Source: Flavisphingomonas formosensis
Lineage (GTDB): Bacteria; Pseudomonadota; Alphaproteobacteria; Sphingomonadales; Sphingomonadaceae
Assembly (NCBI RefSeq): GCF_009755815.1
Contig: NZ_WRPK01000009.1
Coordinates: forward strand, 124,001 to 188,000
Direction of reading: 5' to 3'
Length of the DNA stretch: 64,000 nucleotides
A program made the position numbers and the translations under genes. The notes beneath the pieces are model-generated. The model was not told the DNA's origin, did not search any database, and saw only the letters and a program-made list of their open reading frames with translations. Below are positions 1-9,114 of the stretch, piece by piece (position 1 is the stretch's first letter; every line of letters starts with the position of its first letter).

Positions 1-1102
1 GGAATTCCCACGTCGTCCGCTCGGGCTGCATGTCGGTCATCTCCGGGGCGGGCCTTAGGGTGATCGTCCAGAAGGCGAGGGCGGTCATCAGCTGCTGGCG
101 GCAATGGTGCAGCGCCTCGTCCAGCGAGATTTTGGGGACGCCGCGCTCCGCCATCTTTTCGAGGTAGAGCGCGATCAGTTCGCGGTCCCAAGCGCGGCGA
201 TTCTCGACCGTGAGGGCGGTGGTGAGCGTGTAGATGAGATCGCGGCTCCAATGGCCGATGGTGGTGATCTGCCAGTCATGCAGGCCCATCCGGTTGTCCG
301 GCAGCAGGAACCAGTTCTTGAGATGCACGTCGCTGTGAATCAGCGTTTGCGGCAGGCCGGCATGGTTGGCGGCCGACTGCAAGGTCTTCGGCCACACTTC
401 CCCGCGCCGACGGAACAGGCGCGCGGGCATGATATGCTCGGATTCGCCGAACGCCTGGTCGCAGCAGGGCGCGAAGCCGGGAGAGGCGGCCATCATATCC
501 TTCCACCAGACATGCCAGCGGGTGAAAGGCAGGCTCTCCGTGCCGAGCTCGGGACTCTCGTAGAAACGCGAATGCAGGCGGGCGAGCGTGTCGATCTGGT
601 TCTCGGCTTGCACGCGCGTGGTCTCGTGCCGTTCGTCTGGGAAGGTCACCGTGCCGCCGACATCCTTCATCATGATGAGATAGGCGTAGGTCTTGGGATC
701 GAAGCCGGCATAATAAGTTTCAGGTGCGGGAATATCGAGGCGCGGGCGCGCCTTGCGATAGAAATTGGCCTCGGCCTGGGCTGTCCCGGATTCCGCCAGC
801 ACCGTGCGGGTGGCGAGGCTCGCGGCGGCTTTGCAGAAGACCGTGGCGGGCAGTCCGGCCGCCTCGCCCGGCTCATTATAGGTCAGGAAGATACGGCGGC
901 GGTTCGACGATCCGTCATCGGGCGCATCGAATCCGAATTCGGTCACGCGTGCGCCCGGTACGCCGCCGCACAGCACGTCGGTCAGCCATGTATCGGTGAT
1001 CGCCTCATAAGTGCTCGGTACCTGATCGGCTCGCGTGACCAATTGAAGATGGCCGTGCTGCTCTTCGAAAACGCGGCGCACCTTTTCGGCAACTGCATTC
1101 AT
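1..1102 (-). CDS. Phosphotransferase, aminoglycoside phosphotransferase/kinase-like fold (3' end outside window)
   Basis: The minus strand is open from an ATG at 1102 (protein begins MNAVAEKVRR) to the window edge, so the C-terminus is missing. The translation contains the Brenner-type catalytic motif HSDVHLKN (codons near 310-340) followed by a GLHDWQ segment, which matches the HxDxxxxN and Mg-binding Asp of APH/ecdysteroid-kinase-like phosphotransferases. Upstream N-lobe sequence includes an ATVFCKAA strand typical of the kinase fold. In catabolic clusters of sphingomonads such proteins sit beside CoA ligases and SDRs; they may phosphorylate a hydroxylated small molecule rather than an antibiotic. 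The substrate cannot be read from sequence. It faces away from the SDR at 1447, so the two could share a divergent promoter region. Confidence 0.8.
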   Translation of the reverse strand, partial: MNAVAEKVRRVFEEQHGHLQLVTRADQVPSTYEAITDTWLTDVLCGGVPGARVTEFGFDAPDDGSSNRRRIFLTYNEPGEAAGLPATVFCKAAASLATRTVLAESGTAQAEANFYRKARPRLDIPAPETYYAGFDPKTYAYLIMMKDVGGTVTFPDERHETTRVQAENQIDTLARLHSRFYESPELGTESLPFTRWHVWWKDMMAASPGFAPCCDQAFGESEHIMPARLFRRRGEVWPKTLQSAANHAGLPQTLIHSDVHLKNWFLLPDNRMGLHDWQITTIGHWSRDLIYTLTTALTVENRRAWDRELIALYLEKMAERGVPKISLDEALHHCRQQLMTALAFWTITLRPAPEMTDMQPERTTWEF

Positions 1103-1297
1103 GCTCTGTATCCTCTCCGTCGTAGCGCGAGCTGTCCCGAAGCGAGGGGACCGGCACCGCCCGCCCGAGTCAAGCGCGCATAGGCGCCTGCAGGAGGCGC
1201 TGCCGCAGCAGGCAAGCGGCGCGCCTGTGCGGGGCATGGTTTCGTCCGTCGAAGCCGCGCAGACAGTCCGCGAAGAGAAGGGGACGCGCGCTTCGCC

Positions 1298-1450
1298 ATG
1301 GCACAGCAGGATGAGGACGGCCCGCTCATCTGCGCCCCGATGCCGCCATTTCCCGCCGCCGTGCAGGAGACGATCGACAAGGTCGTGCCGGCCGGCATGG
1401 TGCCCTCCGTGCGCACCGGCATAAACCGCGGCATGGGGGCAGGGGCTTGA
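1298..1450 (+). CDS. Possible 50-residue ORF overlapping the SDR start
   Basis: A short ORF beginning MAQQDEDGPLICAPMP ends in TGA at 1448-1450, overlapping the TTG start of the next gene (TTGA). This arrangement would allow translational coupling. There is no recognisable domain and only a weak Shine-Dalgarno. It may equally be non-coding leader sequence. No function is proposed. Confidence 0.25.
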   Translation: MAQQDEDGPLICAPMPPFPAAVQETIDKVVPAGMVPSVRTGINRGMGAGA

Positions 1451-2250
1451 GCGGCAGGCTCCAGGGGCGCAACGCGATCATCCTCGGAGCGTCGCAGCCG
1501 GGTGGATCGGGCTGGACTGTCGCGCGGATCCTGGCGGAGGAGGGAGCCCGCGTCGCCGTCGCCGCGCGGCGGCTCGACAAGGTCCAGGCACTGGCGGAAG
1601 AGATTGGCGGCCTCGCTTTCCGCTGCGATGCCGGGGAGGAGGCGCAGGTCGTGGCCTTCGTCGATGGTGCGGCGGCGCAGATGGGGCGACTCGACATCGC
1701 CGTCGCGGCGGTCGGCCTCGGCGCGCAGGGATCGATCGACGAGACCGGGCAGGCCGCGCTCGACGAGGCGTTCCGTGTCAATTTCTTCGGACCTTTTCAT
1801 TTCACCCGTTTCGCCGCGCGGCACATGACCGAGGGCGGCTCCATCACCCTCTTCTCCAGCATCACCTCGACCGACGTGCTGCCGGGCAGCGTCGCCTATT
1901 CCTGCGCGAAAGGAGCGCTCAACAGCTTCACGCGCTACGCTGCGGTCGAATATGCACCGCGCGGCATCCGCGTGAACGCGCTGAAGGCTGGCGTCCTCGA
2001 AGGACCGCAGGCACGCCGCTGGCGACGCGCGGACATGTTCGATCGCCTCCTCAAGGAGGTACCGCTCGGTGCGCCGGTGGAGACCGAAGAGCTTGGCCGA
2101 ATGGTGGTCTGGCTCGCCGCCGATGCGCGCTCGATCACCGGCGAGACCATCCATGTCGATGGTGGCGGGCATCTGCGCCGCCAGATCTTTCCCGACGAGA
2201 TGTCGGAGGCGGGCCTTCAGTCGATGGGCCGCCGCCGAACCGACGTCTGA
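1447..2250 (+). CDS. SDR family oxidoreductase
   Basis: 267 residues, classical short-chain dehydrogenase size. The N-terminal cofactor loop reads GASQPGGSGW (residues ~14-23), a variant of the TGxxxGxG motif with an inserted residue. The catalytic set is present: Ser in LFSSITS (~137-143) and YSCAK (~152-156). An IHVDGGG C-terminal segment is typical of SDRs. The start is TTG at 1447; no better start lies upstream in frame because the cofactor motif begins about 13 residues in. It is followed after 20 bp by an MDR-type reductase, so the two are likely co-transcribed. Predicted role is NAD(P)-dependent oxidation of a hydroxyl group; the substrate is unknown. Confidence 0.85.
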   Translation: MSGRLQGRNAIILGASQPGGSGWTVARILAEEGARVAVAARRLDKVQALAEEIGGLAFRCDAGEEAQVVAFVDGAAAQMGRLDIAVAAVGLGAQGSIDETGQAALDEAFRVNFFGPFHFTRFAARHMTEGGSITLFSSITSTDVLPGSVAYSCAKGALNSFTRYAAVEYAPRGIRVNALKAGVLEGPQARRWRRADMFDRLLKEVPLGAPVETEELGRMVVWLAADARSITGETIHVDGGGHLRRQIFPDEMSEAGLQSMGRRRTDV

Positions 2251-2270
2251 CCCCACCCAGGAGCGCAGCC

Positions 2271-3272
2271 ATGAAGTGCATCGAACTCGCCTCGCCATCC
2301 TCCCTCGATACGATCCGCGTGGTCGAGCGGGAGGTGCCGCGTGCCGGCCCCGGCGAGGTGCTGATGCGCGTGCACGCGAGCTCGCTCAACTTCCACGACT
2401 ATCTCGTCGCCACCAACATCATGCCTGCGCCTTCCGGCCGGATTCCTTTGTCGGACGGCGCGGGCGAGGTGGTCGAACTGGGCGAAGGCGTAACGCGCTT
2501 CGCGGTCGGCGATCGGGTGACCGGCACCTATTTCCCGCGCTGGATCGATGGGCCGCCGACGCCGGATAAGATTTCGGTGATGCGCGGCGAGCAGTGCGAC
2601 GGCTTCGCGGCCGAATATGTCGCGGTCGATGCCGAGACGCTGACACGCACGCCCGCCAATCTAAGCGATGTCGAGGCGGCGACTTTGCCCTGTGCAGGCC
2701 TCACCGCATGGCGCGCGCTGTTCGTCGAGGCGAGTCTCGCCCCTGGCGACACCATCCTGATCGAGGGCAGCGGTGGGGTGTCGCTGTTTGCCCTGCAGCT
2801 GGCGCGCATGGCAGGGGCGAATGTCGTCGCGGTGACTTCCACGCCGGAGAAGATGGAGAAGCTGCGCTTGCTCGGTGCGGCGCATGTGCTCAATTATCGC
2901 GAGCAGCCGGAGTGGGGCAAGGCGGTGACCGCGCTGACCGGAGGGCGTGGAGTCGACTATGTGGTCGAGGTAGTGGGCGGCGATCTCACCCAGTCGCTGA
3001 CCGCTCTGCGGCTCGGCGGCCGGTCGCTGCTGATCGGCGCGCTCAGCCGGCAGCCGATCACCTATCGTTCGCTGATGGCAATCGCCGGCAACCGCTCGGT
3101 TACGGGCCTCACCGTCGCGAGCCGCGCCGATCAGGAAAAGATGTTCAGGGCGATTGAGATCAGCGGGCTGAAGCCGGTGATCGACCGTACCTTCGGCCTG
3201 GAGGAACTGGCCGACGCCTTCCGGCATCAGGCGTCGGGCACACAGTTCGGCAAGATCGCACTGGCCTGGTAG
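2271..3272 (+). CDS. Zinc-independent MDR alcohol dehydrogenase / quinone oxidoreductase-like
   Basis: 333 residues starting at ATG 2271 with GGAG at 2261. It has the medium-chain dehydrogenase/reductase architecture: an N-terminal GroES-like domain (SSLNFHDYL, GDRVTG) and a Rossmann domain with IEGSGGVSLFALQLA (~162-176). It lacks the catalytic-zinc GHE and the four-Cys structural zinc site, so it belongs to the zinc-independent branch that includes quinone and enoyl reductases. The gene follows the SDR by 20 bp in the same direction and is convergent with the zinc ADH at 3307. It likely reduces an activated double bond or carbonyl in the pathway; the exact substrate is inference. Confidence 0.85.
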   Translation: MKCIELASPSSLDTIRVVEREVPRAGPGEVLMRVHASSLNFHDYLVATNIMPAPSGRIPLSDGAGEVVELGEGVTRFAVGDRVTGTYFPRWIDGPPTPDKISVMRGEQCDGFAAEYVAVDAETLTRTPANLSDVEAATLPCAGLTAWRALFVEASLAPGDTILIEGSGGVSLFALQLARMAGANVVAVTSTPEKMEKLRLLGAAHVLNYREQPEWGKAVTALTGGRGVDYVVEVVGGDLTQSLTALRLGGRSLLIGALSRQPITYRSLMAIAGNRSVTGLTVASRADQEKMFRAIEISGLKPVIDRTFGLEELADAFRHQASGTQFGKIALAW

Positions 3273-3306
3273 GGCGAGATTCCCTTCCCGCAAGCGGGAG
3301 GGGAGA

Positions 3307-4416
3307 TCAAAACATAATGATCGACCGCAGCCCCTCGCCCCGGCGCATCCCGTCATAGCCTTCGTTGATCGCTTCCAGCGGCATGCGCGCGGTGATCAGG
3401 CTTTTTAGGTCGAAGCGGCCTTCCATCAGCCAGTCGACGATCTCGGGCAGCTGGCTCTTGCCGCGCACGCCGCCCATCGCCGTGCCCTGCAGCTTGCGGC
3501 CCATGATCAGGTCGAACGGCGGCACGGCGATGGTCTCACCATTGGGGGCGACGCCGATGATGGTGCACAGGCCCCAGCCGATGCGCGCGGCGGCGAGCGC
3601 CTGCTCCATCAGCTTGATGTTGCCGACCGCCTCGAAGGTATAATCGGCGCCGCCGTGGGTCAGCTCGTTGAGGTGGCCGACCAGCGCATCGCCATGGTCG
3701 CGCGCGTCGACGAAATGGGTGGCGCCGAGCTTCAGCGCCATTGCGCCCTTGGTCGGATTGATGTCGACCCCGATGATCATCTTCGCGCCCGCCATGCGCG
3801 CGCCCTGGATGATGTTGAGGCCGATGCCGCCGAGGCCGAACACGATCACCGACGATCCCGTCTCCACCTTCGCCTCGAACAAGGCCGCGCCGATCCCGGT
3901 GGTGGCGCCGCAGCTCAGATAGGAGATCTCGTCGAACGGTGCGTCGCTGCGCACCCTGGCGAGCCGGCTGCTGGTGGTGACGAGGTGATCGGCGAAGGTG
4001 CCGACGCCATAGCCCGCCCAGATCCGGCGGCCGTGCGCGGTGATCGACGGCTCGATGCCGTAGCCCGAGATCGCCGCCTCGCAGAAATTGCCCTTGTGCG
4101 ACTGGCAGGCGCCGCAGGTGCCGCATTCCGGCGCGAAGGTGAGGACATGGTCGCCGGGCTTGAGGTCGGTCACGCCGGGCCCGATATCGAGCACGATGCC
4201 CGCGCCCTCGTGGCCCAGCACGACGGGAAAAACCGAGCAGATCGGGCTATGCCCCTCCCATGCGCCGAGATCAGTGTGGCAGAGGCCCGCGGCCTTGAGC
4301 TCGACCAGCACCTCGCCCTCGCCGGGCGGGTCGAGCGCGACCTCCTCGACGATCATCCGCTCATTGGCGCCATAGGCGACGGCGGCCTTGGTCCTGATGC
4401 TCACGCGCGCTCCCAT
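3307..4416 (-). CDS. Zinc-dependent alcohol dehydrogenase (MDR)
   Basis: 369 residues. Catalytic zinc ligands are visible as C46 (GLCHTD) and H69-E70 (LGHEG). The structural zinc loop is C98, C101, C104 and C112 in ECGTCGAC...NFC. The Rossmann motif GLGGIGLNIIQGA (~173-185) binds NAD. Sequence style is that of class III/aryl-alcohol dehydrogenases. It runs convergently to the MDR gene at 2271 and is followed downstream of nothing in its own direction. A decayed gene at 8246-8439 resembles the two ends of a gene of this same family, so the locus once carried at least two. Confidence 0.9.
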   Translation of the reverse strand: MGARVSIRTKAAVAYGANERMIVEEVALDPPGEGEVLVELKAAGLCHTDLGAWEGHSPICSVFPVVLGHEGAGIVLDIGPGVTDLKPGDHVLTFAPECGTCGACQSHKGNFCEAAISGYGIEPSITAHGRRIWAGYGVGTFADHLVTTSSRLARVRSDAPFDEISYLSCGATTGIGAALFEAKVETGSSVIVFGLGGIGLNIIQGARMAGAKMIIGVDINPTKGAMALKLGATHFVDARDHGDALVGHLNELTHGGADYTFEAVGNIKLMEQALAAARIGWGLCTIIGVAPNGETIAVPPFDLIMGRKLQGTAMGGVRGKSQLPEIVDWLMEGRFDLKSLITARMPLEAINEGYDGMRRGEGLRSIIMF

Positions 4417-4478
4417 CCCATCGTCTTCCGTTTATCGGGAGTCTAGATGCGCGGCACCCCGTCTCAAGCCGCCCTGCG

Positions 4479-4997
4479 TTACGCGATGCGATCCGCTGAT
4501 GCGGCATTCGCCCCTTTGCGCGCGAAAAAGGCAGTGATCGACACCCGCGCGACATGCCCGCCTGCGCGGTCATAGGCGTCGTTGCGCAAGGTGAGGATGC
4601 CGCGCTCGGGCCGCGAGCGCGATGCCCGTGCCGCGGCGAATTCGACGAAGATGGTTAGTCGCTCCGGCGGGAAGACCGGCCGGATCCAACGTATCTCGTC
4701 GACGCCGCCGCCGGCGAGGCCGATGAGCCCGGTGCCGCGCATGAAGCGGTCCACCTCCAGCTGCATCAGCAGCACGGTGTGCCAGCCGCTGGCGGCGAGC
4801 CGGCCAAACAGCGGATTGGCGGCTCCGCCTTGGTCGGACAGATGGAAAGGCTGCGGATCCCATTCCGACGCGAAGGCGATCACCGCCTCGCGCGAGACGG
4901 TGACGGCGCCGATCCGAAAGCGGCTGCCAGGCGCGATCGCATCGAAGCTCAGGGCAGGAGGGGCATCGAAGCCCGATTCATCGGCGTGTGCGGTCAA
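4479..4997 (-). CDS. MaoC-like hot-dog-fold dehydratase
   Basis: 172 residues, a single MaoC domain. SREAVIAFASEWDPQPFHL (~34-52) is the typical hydratase 2 N-terminal signature with the Asp and His of the active site, and FGRLAASGWHT follows. The start is TTG at 4997 with GGAG 7 bases upstream. Members hydrate enoyl-CoA or related thioesters. The gene diverges from the acyl-CoA ligase at 5126 across 128 bp. It lies about 60 bp upstream of the zinc ADH on the same strand, so the two may form one transcript. Confidence 0.85.
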   Translation of the reverse strand: MTAHADESGFDAPPALSFDAIAPGSRFRIGAVTVSREAVIAFASEWDPQPFHLSDQGGAANPLFGRLAASGWHTVLLMQLEVDRFMRGTGLIGLAGGGVDEIRWIRPVFPPERLTIFVEFAAARASRSRPERGILTLRNDAYDRAGGHVARVSITAFFARKGANAASADRIA

Positions 4998-5125
4998 GGG
5001 CGGTCTCCTCGTACGCGCATAGCGCGGCGCGCGGCGCCGCCCGTGTCCGAGCGCGAAGTGCGGATTGGCCGGCGGCGCAGCCCGGTTGCGTGCGGAGCGG
5101 TTTCGATGCCAAGCGGAGCCCGGCC

Positions 5126-6688
5126 ATGGACGCAGCGACGATCCTCCATCATCATCATCCCCGCCTCGTAGCGGCGGTCGATCCCGGACGTATCGCGCTG
5201 GTGATGGACGATAGCGGCGAGATGCTGAGCTATGGCGCGCTGGTCGAGCGTGCGGATCGTGCGGCGCGGCTCTATACGGCGCTCGGCATTGTCGCGGGCG
5301 ACACCATCGCCATCCTCGTCGAGAATCAGATCCGCTTTCCCGAGCTGGTCTGGGCGGCGAAGAATAGCGGCCTGCGCTATGTCGCGGTCAGCACGCATCT
5401 GAACGCGGCCGACGCAGCCTATATCGTGCGCGATGCCGGCGCCCGGCTGCTGATCGCGAGCGCCGCGACCGCGCCGCTGGCGCACGCCGTCGTGGCGCTG
5501 CTCGATCCCGTGCCGGCGCTGCTGATGATCGACGGCGCCGAGCCGCCCTTCGCCCCCTATGAGGAGGGCATCGCCGCGCAGCTGCCCGCGCCGCTGGAAG
5601 GGCGGTGGCGCGGTGCCTCGATGCTCTATTCGTCGGGCACCACGGGCCGGCCCAAGGGGATCGAGACGGCGCTGGAGCCGGTGCCGCCGGAGCTGCCGCC
5701 GCCGCGCTTCGGCATCATGCGCGACATCTGGAAGATCGATCGCGCCAGCGTCTTCCTCGATCCCGGTCCCTGGTATCACGCCGCGCCGCTGCGCCTGATG
5801 ATGGTGGTGCAGCGCTGCGGCGGTTGCGTCGTCGGTTTTGGCCGCTTCGATCCGCAGTGCCTGCTGGCGGCGATCGGGCGTCATCGCGCCACCCATGGCT
5901 TCTTCGTGCCGACGATGTTCCGTCGTCTGCTCGACCTCCCGGCGGATGTCCGCGAGGGCGCGGAGGTCGCGACGATGCGCCATGCGATCCACGCCGGTGC
6001 GCCCTGTCCGCCGGGCGTGAAGCGCGCGATGATCGACTGGTGGGGTCCGGTGCTGGACGAGATGTACAGCGGCACCGAATCGATCGGCCATTGCTTCGTC
6101 GGCTCGGCCGAATGGCTGGCGCGGCCGGGCACGGTCGGGCGCCCCGCCGCCGGCACCCGTGTGCGGATCGTCGACGAGGCCGGCCGGCCGCAGCCGCCCG
6201 GCATCAGCGGCCGCGTCCTGATGAGCAATGGCCGGCGGCCGCGCTATCATGGTGCGGCGGTGGGCGATCTCGTCTTCGATGTCGACGGCTTCGCCTCGCT
6301 CGGCGATATCGGCTATTGCGACGCGGACGGCTATCTCTTCCTTACCGACCGCGAGAGCCACATGATCATCGCGGGCGGCGTCAACATCTATCCCCGCGAG
6401 GCCGAGCAGCTGCTCGAGGGGCATCCCGGCGTAGCGGACGTCGCGGTGATCGGCGTCCCGCATCCCGACATGGGCGAGGCGGTGAAGGCCGTGGTCGTTC
6501 CGGCGATTCCTCTTGCCGACGAGAAGGCGTTCGCCGCCGAGCTGATCGGCTATTGCCGTGCGCGGCTCAGCGCCTGCAAATGCCCGCGCAGCGTGGACTT
6601 CGTCGACGTGCTGCCGCGGAGCGAGGCGGGCAAGCTGCTCAAGCGGGAGCTTCGCCGCCATTACTGGCCGGATGCCTCGCTGATCTGA
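5126..6688 (+). CDS. Acyl-CoA synthetase (AMP-binding, class I adenylate-forming)
   Basis: The reading frame is open from 4988, but ATG 5126 (MDAATILHHHH) is preferred because it has GGAG about 6 bases upstream and begins where the family does; this gives 520 residues. The ATP/AMP signature YSSGTTGRPKG lies near residues 168-178, the adenine-binding YSGTES near 313, and the C-terminal hinge and catalytic Lys appear in PRSEAGKLLKREL near the end. It activates a carboxylic acid as a CoA thioester. With flanking MaoC, SDR and Rieske genes it points to degradation of a ring-cleavage or side-chain acid. An odd feature is the HHHH run at residues 8-11. Confidence 0.9.
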   Translation: MDAATILHHHHPRLVAAVDPGRIALVMDDSGEMLSYGALVERADRAARLYTALGIVAGDTIAILVENQIRFPELVWAAKNSGLRYVAVSTHLNAADAAYIVRDAGARLLIASAATAPLAHAVVALLDPVPALLMIDGAEPPFAPYEEGIAAQLPAPLEGRWRGASMLYSSGTTGRPKGIETALEPVPPELPPPRFGIMRDIWKIDRASVFLDPGPWYHAAPLRLMMVVQRCGGCVVGFGRFDPQCLLAAIGRHRATHGFFVPTMFRRLLDLPADVREGAEVATMRHAIHAGAPCPPGVKRAMIDWWGPVLDEMYSGTESIGHCFVGSAEWLARPGTVGRPAAGTRVRIVDEAGRPQPPGISGRVLMSNGRRPRYHGAAVGDLVFDVDGFASLGDIGYCDADGYLFLTDRESHMIIAGGVNIYPREAEQLLEGHPGVADVAVIGVPHPDMGEAVKAVVVPAIPLADEKAFAAELIGYCRARLSACKCPRSVDFVDVLPRSEAGKLLKRELRRHYWPDASLI

Positions 6689-6751
6689 TCGCCATGACGG
6701 CAGGCTTGCGGGCAGGCCGTGGCCAAGCCCGCCGTCACGGTCTTTACTGCC

Positions 6752-8182
6752 TCAGTCCTTGATCCCCATCGCCCGGATATAGGCCTCGTGGAAATGCTTG
6801 ATCCGGATTTCTTGATGGGTCGCCAGGATCGGACGGGCCACCAGGGGATCGGTCGCCTTCATCCCCCTATGGACTTCCTCCATATTCTCCATGTCCTCGT
6901 CCATGATGTAGCCGACCTGGCCGGTCTCGGGATAGTCGCGGCCCTTCTCGTCGAAGTCGATCCACACCGTCCTGGCGACCGGCGGCGGAGCACCCTCGAC
7001 CGGATTGGGCTGCAGCAGGCGGATCTCCATGATGCATTCGTCCGGGCTGTTGTCGATCGGCGTGAAATTATACCACCAAGGCAGGCCTTCGCCCCACCAG
7101 GGGAAGAAAGCCGGGAACGAGAACCATTGGTGCATGTCGACGAGGTAGGAGATCGAGCGGTCGCGGAAGTCGACGCCGGTCGCCTCGAAATAGCGCTCGG
7201 CGGTCTTCACCGCGGCATAATCGCGTGCATCGGCGACGGTCTCGCCCCGACCCTCGGGCGGCGCCGGCAGCCCATAGGTGTTGCAGAACAGCTCCAGCGC
7301 CAGGCGAGGCGACACCTCGTCCTTCACCCAGCCGTCGGGAACCAGCGCGGGCGTGATCAGCCGGCTAACCGCGGCGGTGCCGTCATCCCAGCAGTCGGTT
7401 TGCGTATAGGTCGATCCGAAGATCGGCATGCCCGACGGATGGGTGGTGAGCACATGATAACCCTCGAGAAACGCCTCGAGGCCGGACTTCCAGTTAATCC
7501 GCACCTTCTTCTTGATGCGGATCGCGGTGTAGCGATCCTCCTGCGGGCAATCGAGAAAGTGCTGCGGCATGATGCCGAGGGCATCCGCGAGCGGTGCGGC
7601 GTTGAGATCCGGATTGATGAAAACGTTGCCGCCCCAGCTGTCGCACAGCACCGGGCGCAGGCCGACGCCGGCGGCGAGGTTGGGGAACTCCTCCTGCCGC
7701 GGCACCCAGCTCAGCTTGCCGTCGAGGGAGTAGCTCCAGGCGTGGAAGGGGCACTGGATCACGTCGCCGGACTCGGGCTCGTCGCCGCACAGGCGCCGGG
7801 CGCGGTGGCGGCAGCTGTTCCAGAAGGCCTTGAACGTCGTTTCAGTGGCGCGGACGATCAGGAAGGAGAGGGGGCCGACATCATAGGCGACGCGGTCGCC
7901 CACATTCGGGATGTCCTCGCCGCGGCAGGCGACCTGCCAGCTCTTCTTCCAGATCTTCTCGACCTCTTCGGGGACATATTTCGGGTCGAGATAATATTTA
8001 TAGGCGAGCGGCCGACCGTCGGGCTGATGGGTGCCGCGCGCTGCCGCAGTCTCGGGGATCTTCTCGCCGGCGCGTTCGAGATAGCCGACATAGTCGGGCA
8101 TGTCCTCGAACTGTGTACCGAGCACGGCGCGGACATAGCTCCTGTTGCCATATTTGGTGATGTCGAGGGGAACGTCGTTCAT
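6752..8182 (-). CDS. Rieske non-heme iron oxygenase, alpha subunit
   Basis: 476 residues. The Rieske [2Fe-2S] ligands are C124-x-H126 and C144-x2-H147 (NSCRHR and CPFHAW). The mononuclear iron region reads LEGYHVLTTHP, giving E240, H243 and H248, as in ring-hydroxylating dioxygenase alpha subunits. A long N-terminal extension (~70 residues) precedes the Rieske domain. No beta subunit gene, ferredoxin or reductase is seen nearby, so electron transfer partners must be encoded elsewhere. It is convergent with the acyl-CoA ligase. Substrate is unknown; the family acts on aromatic and alicyclic rings and O-methyl groups. Confidence 0.92.
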   Translation of the reverse strand: MNDVPLDITKYGNRSYVRAVLGTQFEDMPDYVGYLERAGEKIPETAAARGTHQPDGRPLAYKYYLDPKYVPEEVEKIWKKSWQVACRGEDIPNVGDRVAYDVGPLSFLIVRATETTFKAFWNSCRHRARRLCGDEPESGDVIQCPFHAWSYSLDGKLSWVPRQEEFPNLAAGVGLRPVLCDSWGGNVFINPDLNAAPLADALGIMPQHFLDCPQEDRYTAIRIKKKVRINWKSGLEAFLEGYHVLTTHPSGMPIFGSTYTQTDCWDDGTAAVSRLITPALVPDGWVKDEVSPRLALELFCNTYGLPAPPEGRGETVADARDYAAVKTAERYFEATGVDFRDRSISYLVDMHQWFSFPAFFPWWGEGLPWWYNFTPIDNSPDECIMEIRLLQPNPVEGAPPPVARTVWIDFDEKGRDYPETGQVGYIMDEDMENMEEVHRGMKATDPLVARPILATHQEIRIKHFHEAYIRAMGIKD

Positions 8183-8245
8183 TCTGTCTTCCTTGGGCTC
8201 AGCACGTGAGCATTAGAGGATATATCGAGACGGATCGGCGAGGTC

Positions 8246-8439
8246 TCAGAGGGTTGCGACCATCGGGATCCCTTCGCTGCACTTCATCACATCGAGACTT
8301 TCATTGATGATCGCGGCGCCGAGCCCGGTGGCCTCGATCTCGACTAACATTCGGCTTCGCCCGGAGCGTCGACCATGACCCTGTCGACAGTAAGTGGCGC
8401 GCCGATGCCCGTCGTGATGGCGGCCTTGGATTGATCATT
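8246..8439 (-). pseudogene. Alcohol dehydrogenase relic: N- and C-terminus joined by internal deletion
   Basis: Read on the minus strand from 8439, one frame gives QSKAAITTGIGAPLTVDRVM then VDAPGEAEC and stop. This is the N-terminus of a zinc ADH. A second frame then gives LVEIEATGLG directly followed by AAIINESLDVMKCSEGIPMV, the C-terminus of the same family, ending at TGA 8246-8248. About 300 residues (both zinc sites and the Rossmann domain) are missing, and there is a frameshift at the GAA/TTA junction. The start codon is also not in frame. The gene sits immediately upstream of the Rieske oxygenase gene. Confidence 0.75.
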
Positions 8440-9114
8440 TCAGTTCCTGCGGACCATGGTGCAATTCGGCCGGCCGCTCACGCATGGCCGTGGGTTGCCG
8501 CCTGAGCGCCTCTCCTCGCTCGTGAGCAAAATCTACCATCGCGGCTCGAACGGCGGGAAGCTGCGATTTGTCCTCGGATGAGTGTCAAATTGACCGTGAT
8601 AGAAGTCCCGAGCGCCGAATGCAGCTGGGGACAAGTGTGGCGCGAGGGTGTGGCCGAACGTGCTTACCGCCATACCAGGCTTATAGTGACGGAACCTGTG
8701 CCGATCGCATTGCTGCGCGACGCGGCAGGGCGTGCTCTTACGGGTCCGCGCTGCGATGCGCCCCCGCCTTCTCGCCGGCTCTGGCCGGATGGCAGTCCAT
8801 CGTCACGACAAACGCGGAGGGCATGGCCAAGTTGGTTGATGCGATCGAGCCGCTGTTGACGCCATGTCGTGGAGTTCATGGTATCGGACAGAGTATCGTT
8901 CATTACGGAGGCGGATGTTGACGTCTATGGCGGGCTATCATCCACAAATTAGCTTAAGCGAAGATATAGTTGCCAACTACGCGACTCCAATGACCGGTGA
9001 TCCCGGATGATCAGCAGGCCAACCACCAACTTGGTGTCCTCATTATCGTAGATTATTCAACACGACAACCATCATCGATCTACAAAGATAGTGCTAGCTC
9101 CCGGTGGCTCCAAC
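8440..9114. other. 675 bp without a recognisable gene
   Basis: Several ORFs of 79-117 codons cross this stretch on both strands, but none shows a domain, a convincing ribosome binding site or conserved motifs. Base composition falls toward AT near 8930-9090. Flanking relics on both sides suggest this is also rearranged or decayed sequence. Confidence 0.5.

Noticed and set aside
104-1183. 359-codon plus-strand ORF at the window start
   Set aside because: It is the antisense image of the phosphotransferase; the minus strand has the HxDxxxxN kinase motif, the plus strand has no domain.
1099-2298. 399-codon minus-strand ORF across the SDR
   Set aside because: Mirror image of the SDR and its leader; Arg/Pro-rich composition without motifs.
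4994-6661. 555-codon minus-strand ORF
   Set aside because: Shadow of the acyl-CoA ligase, whose adenylation motifs are on the plus strand.
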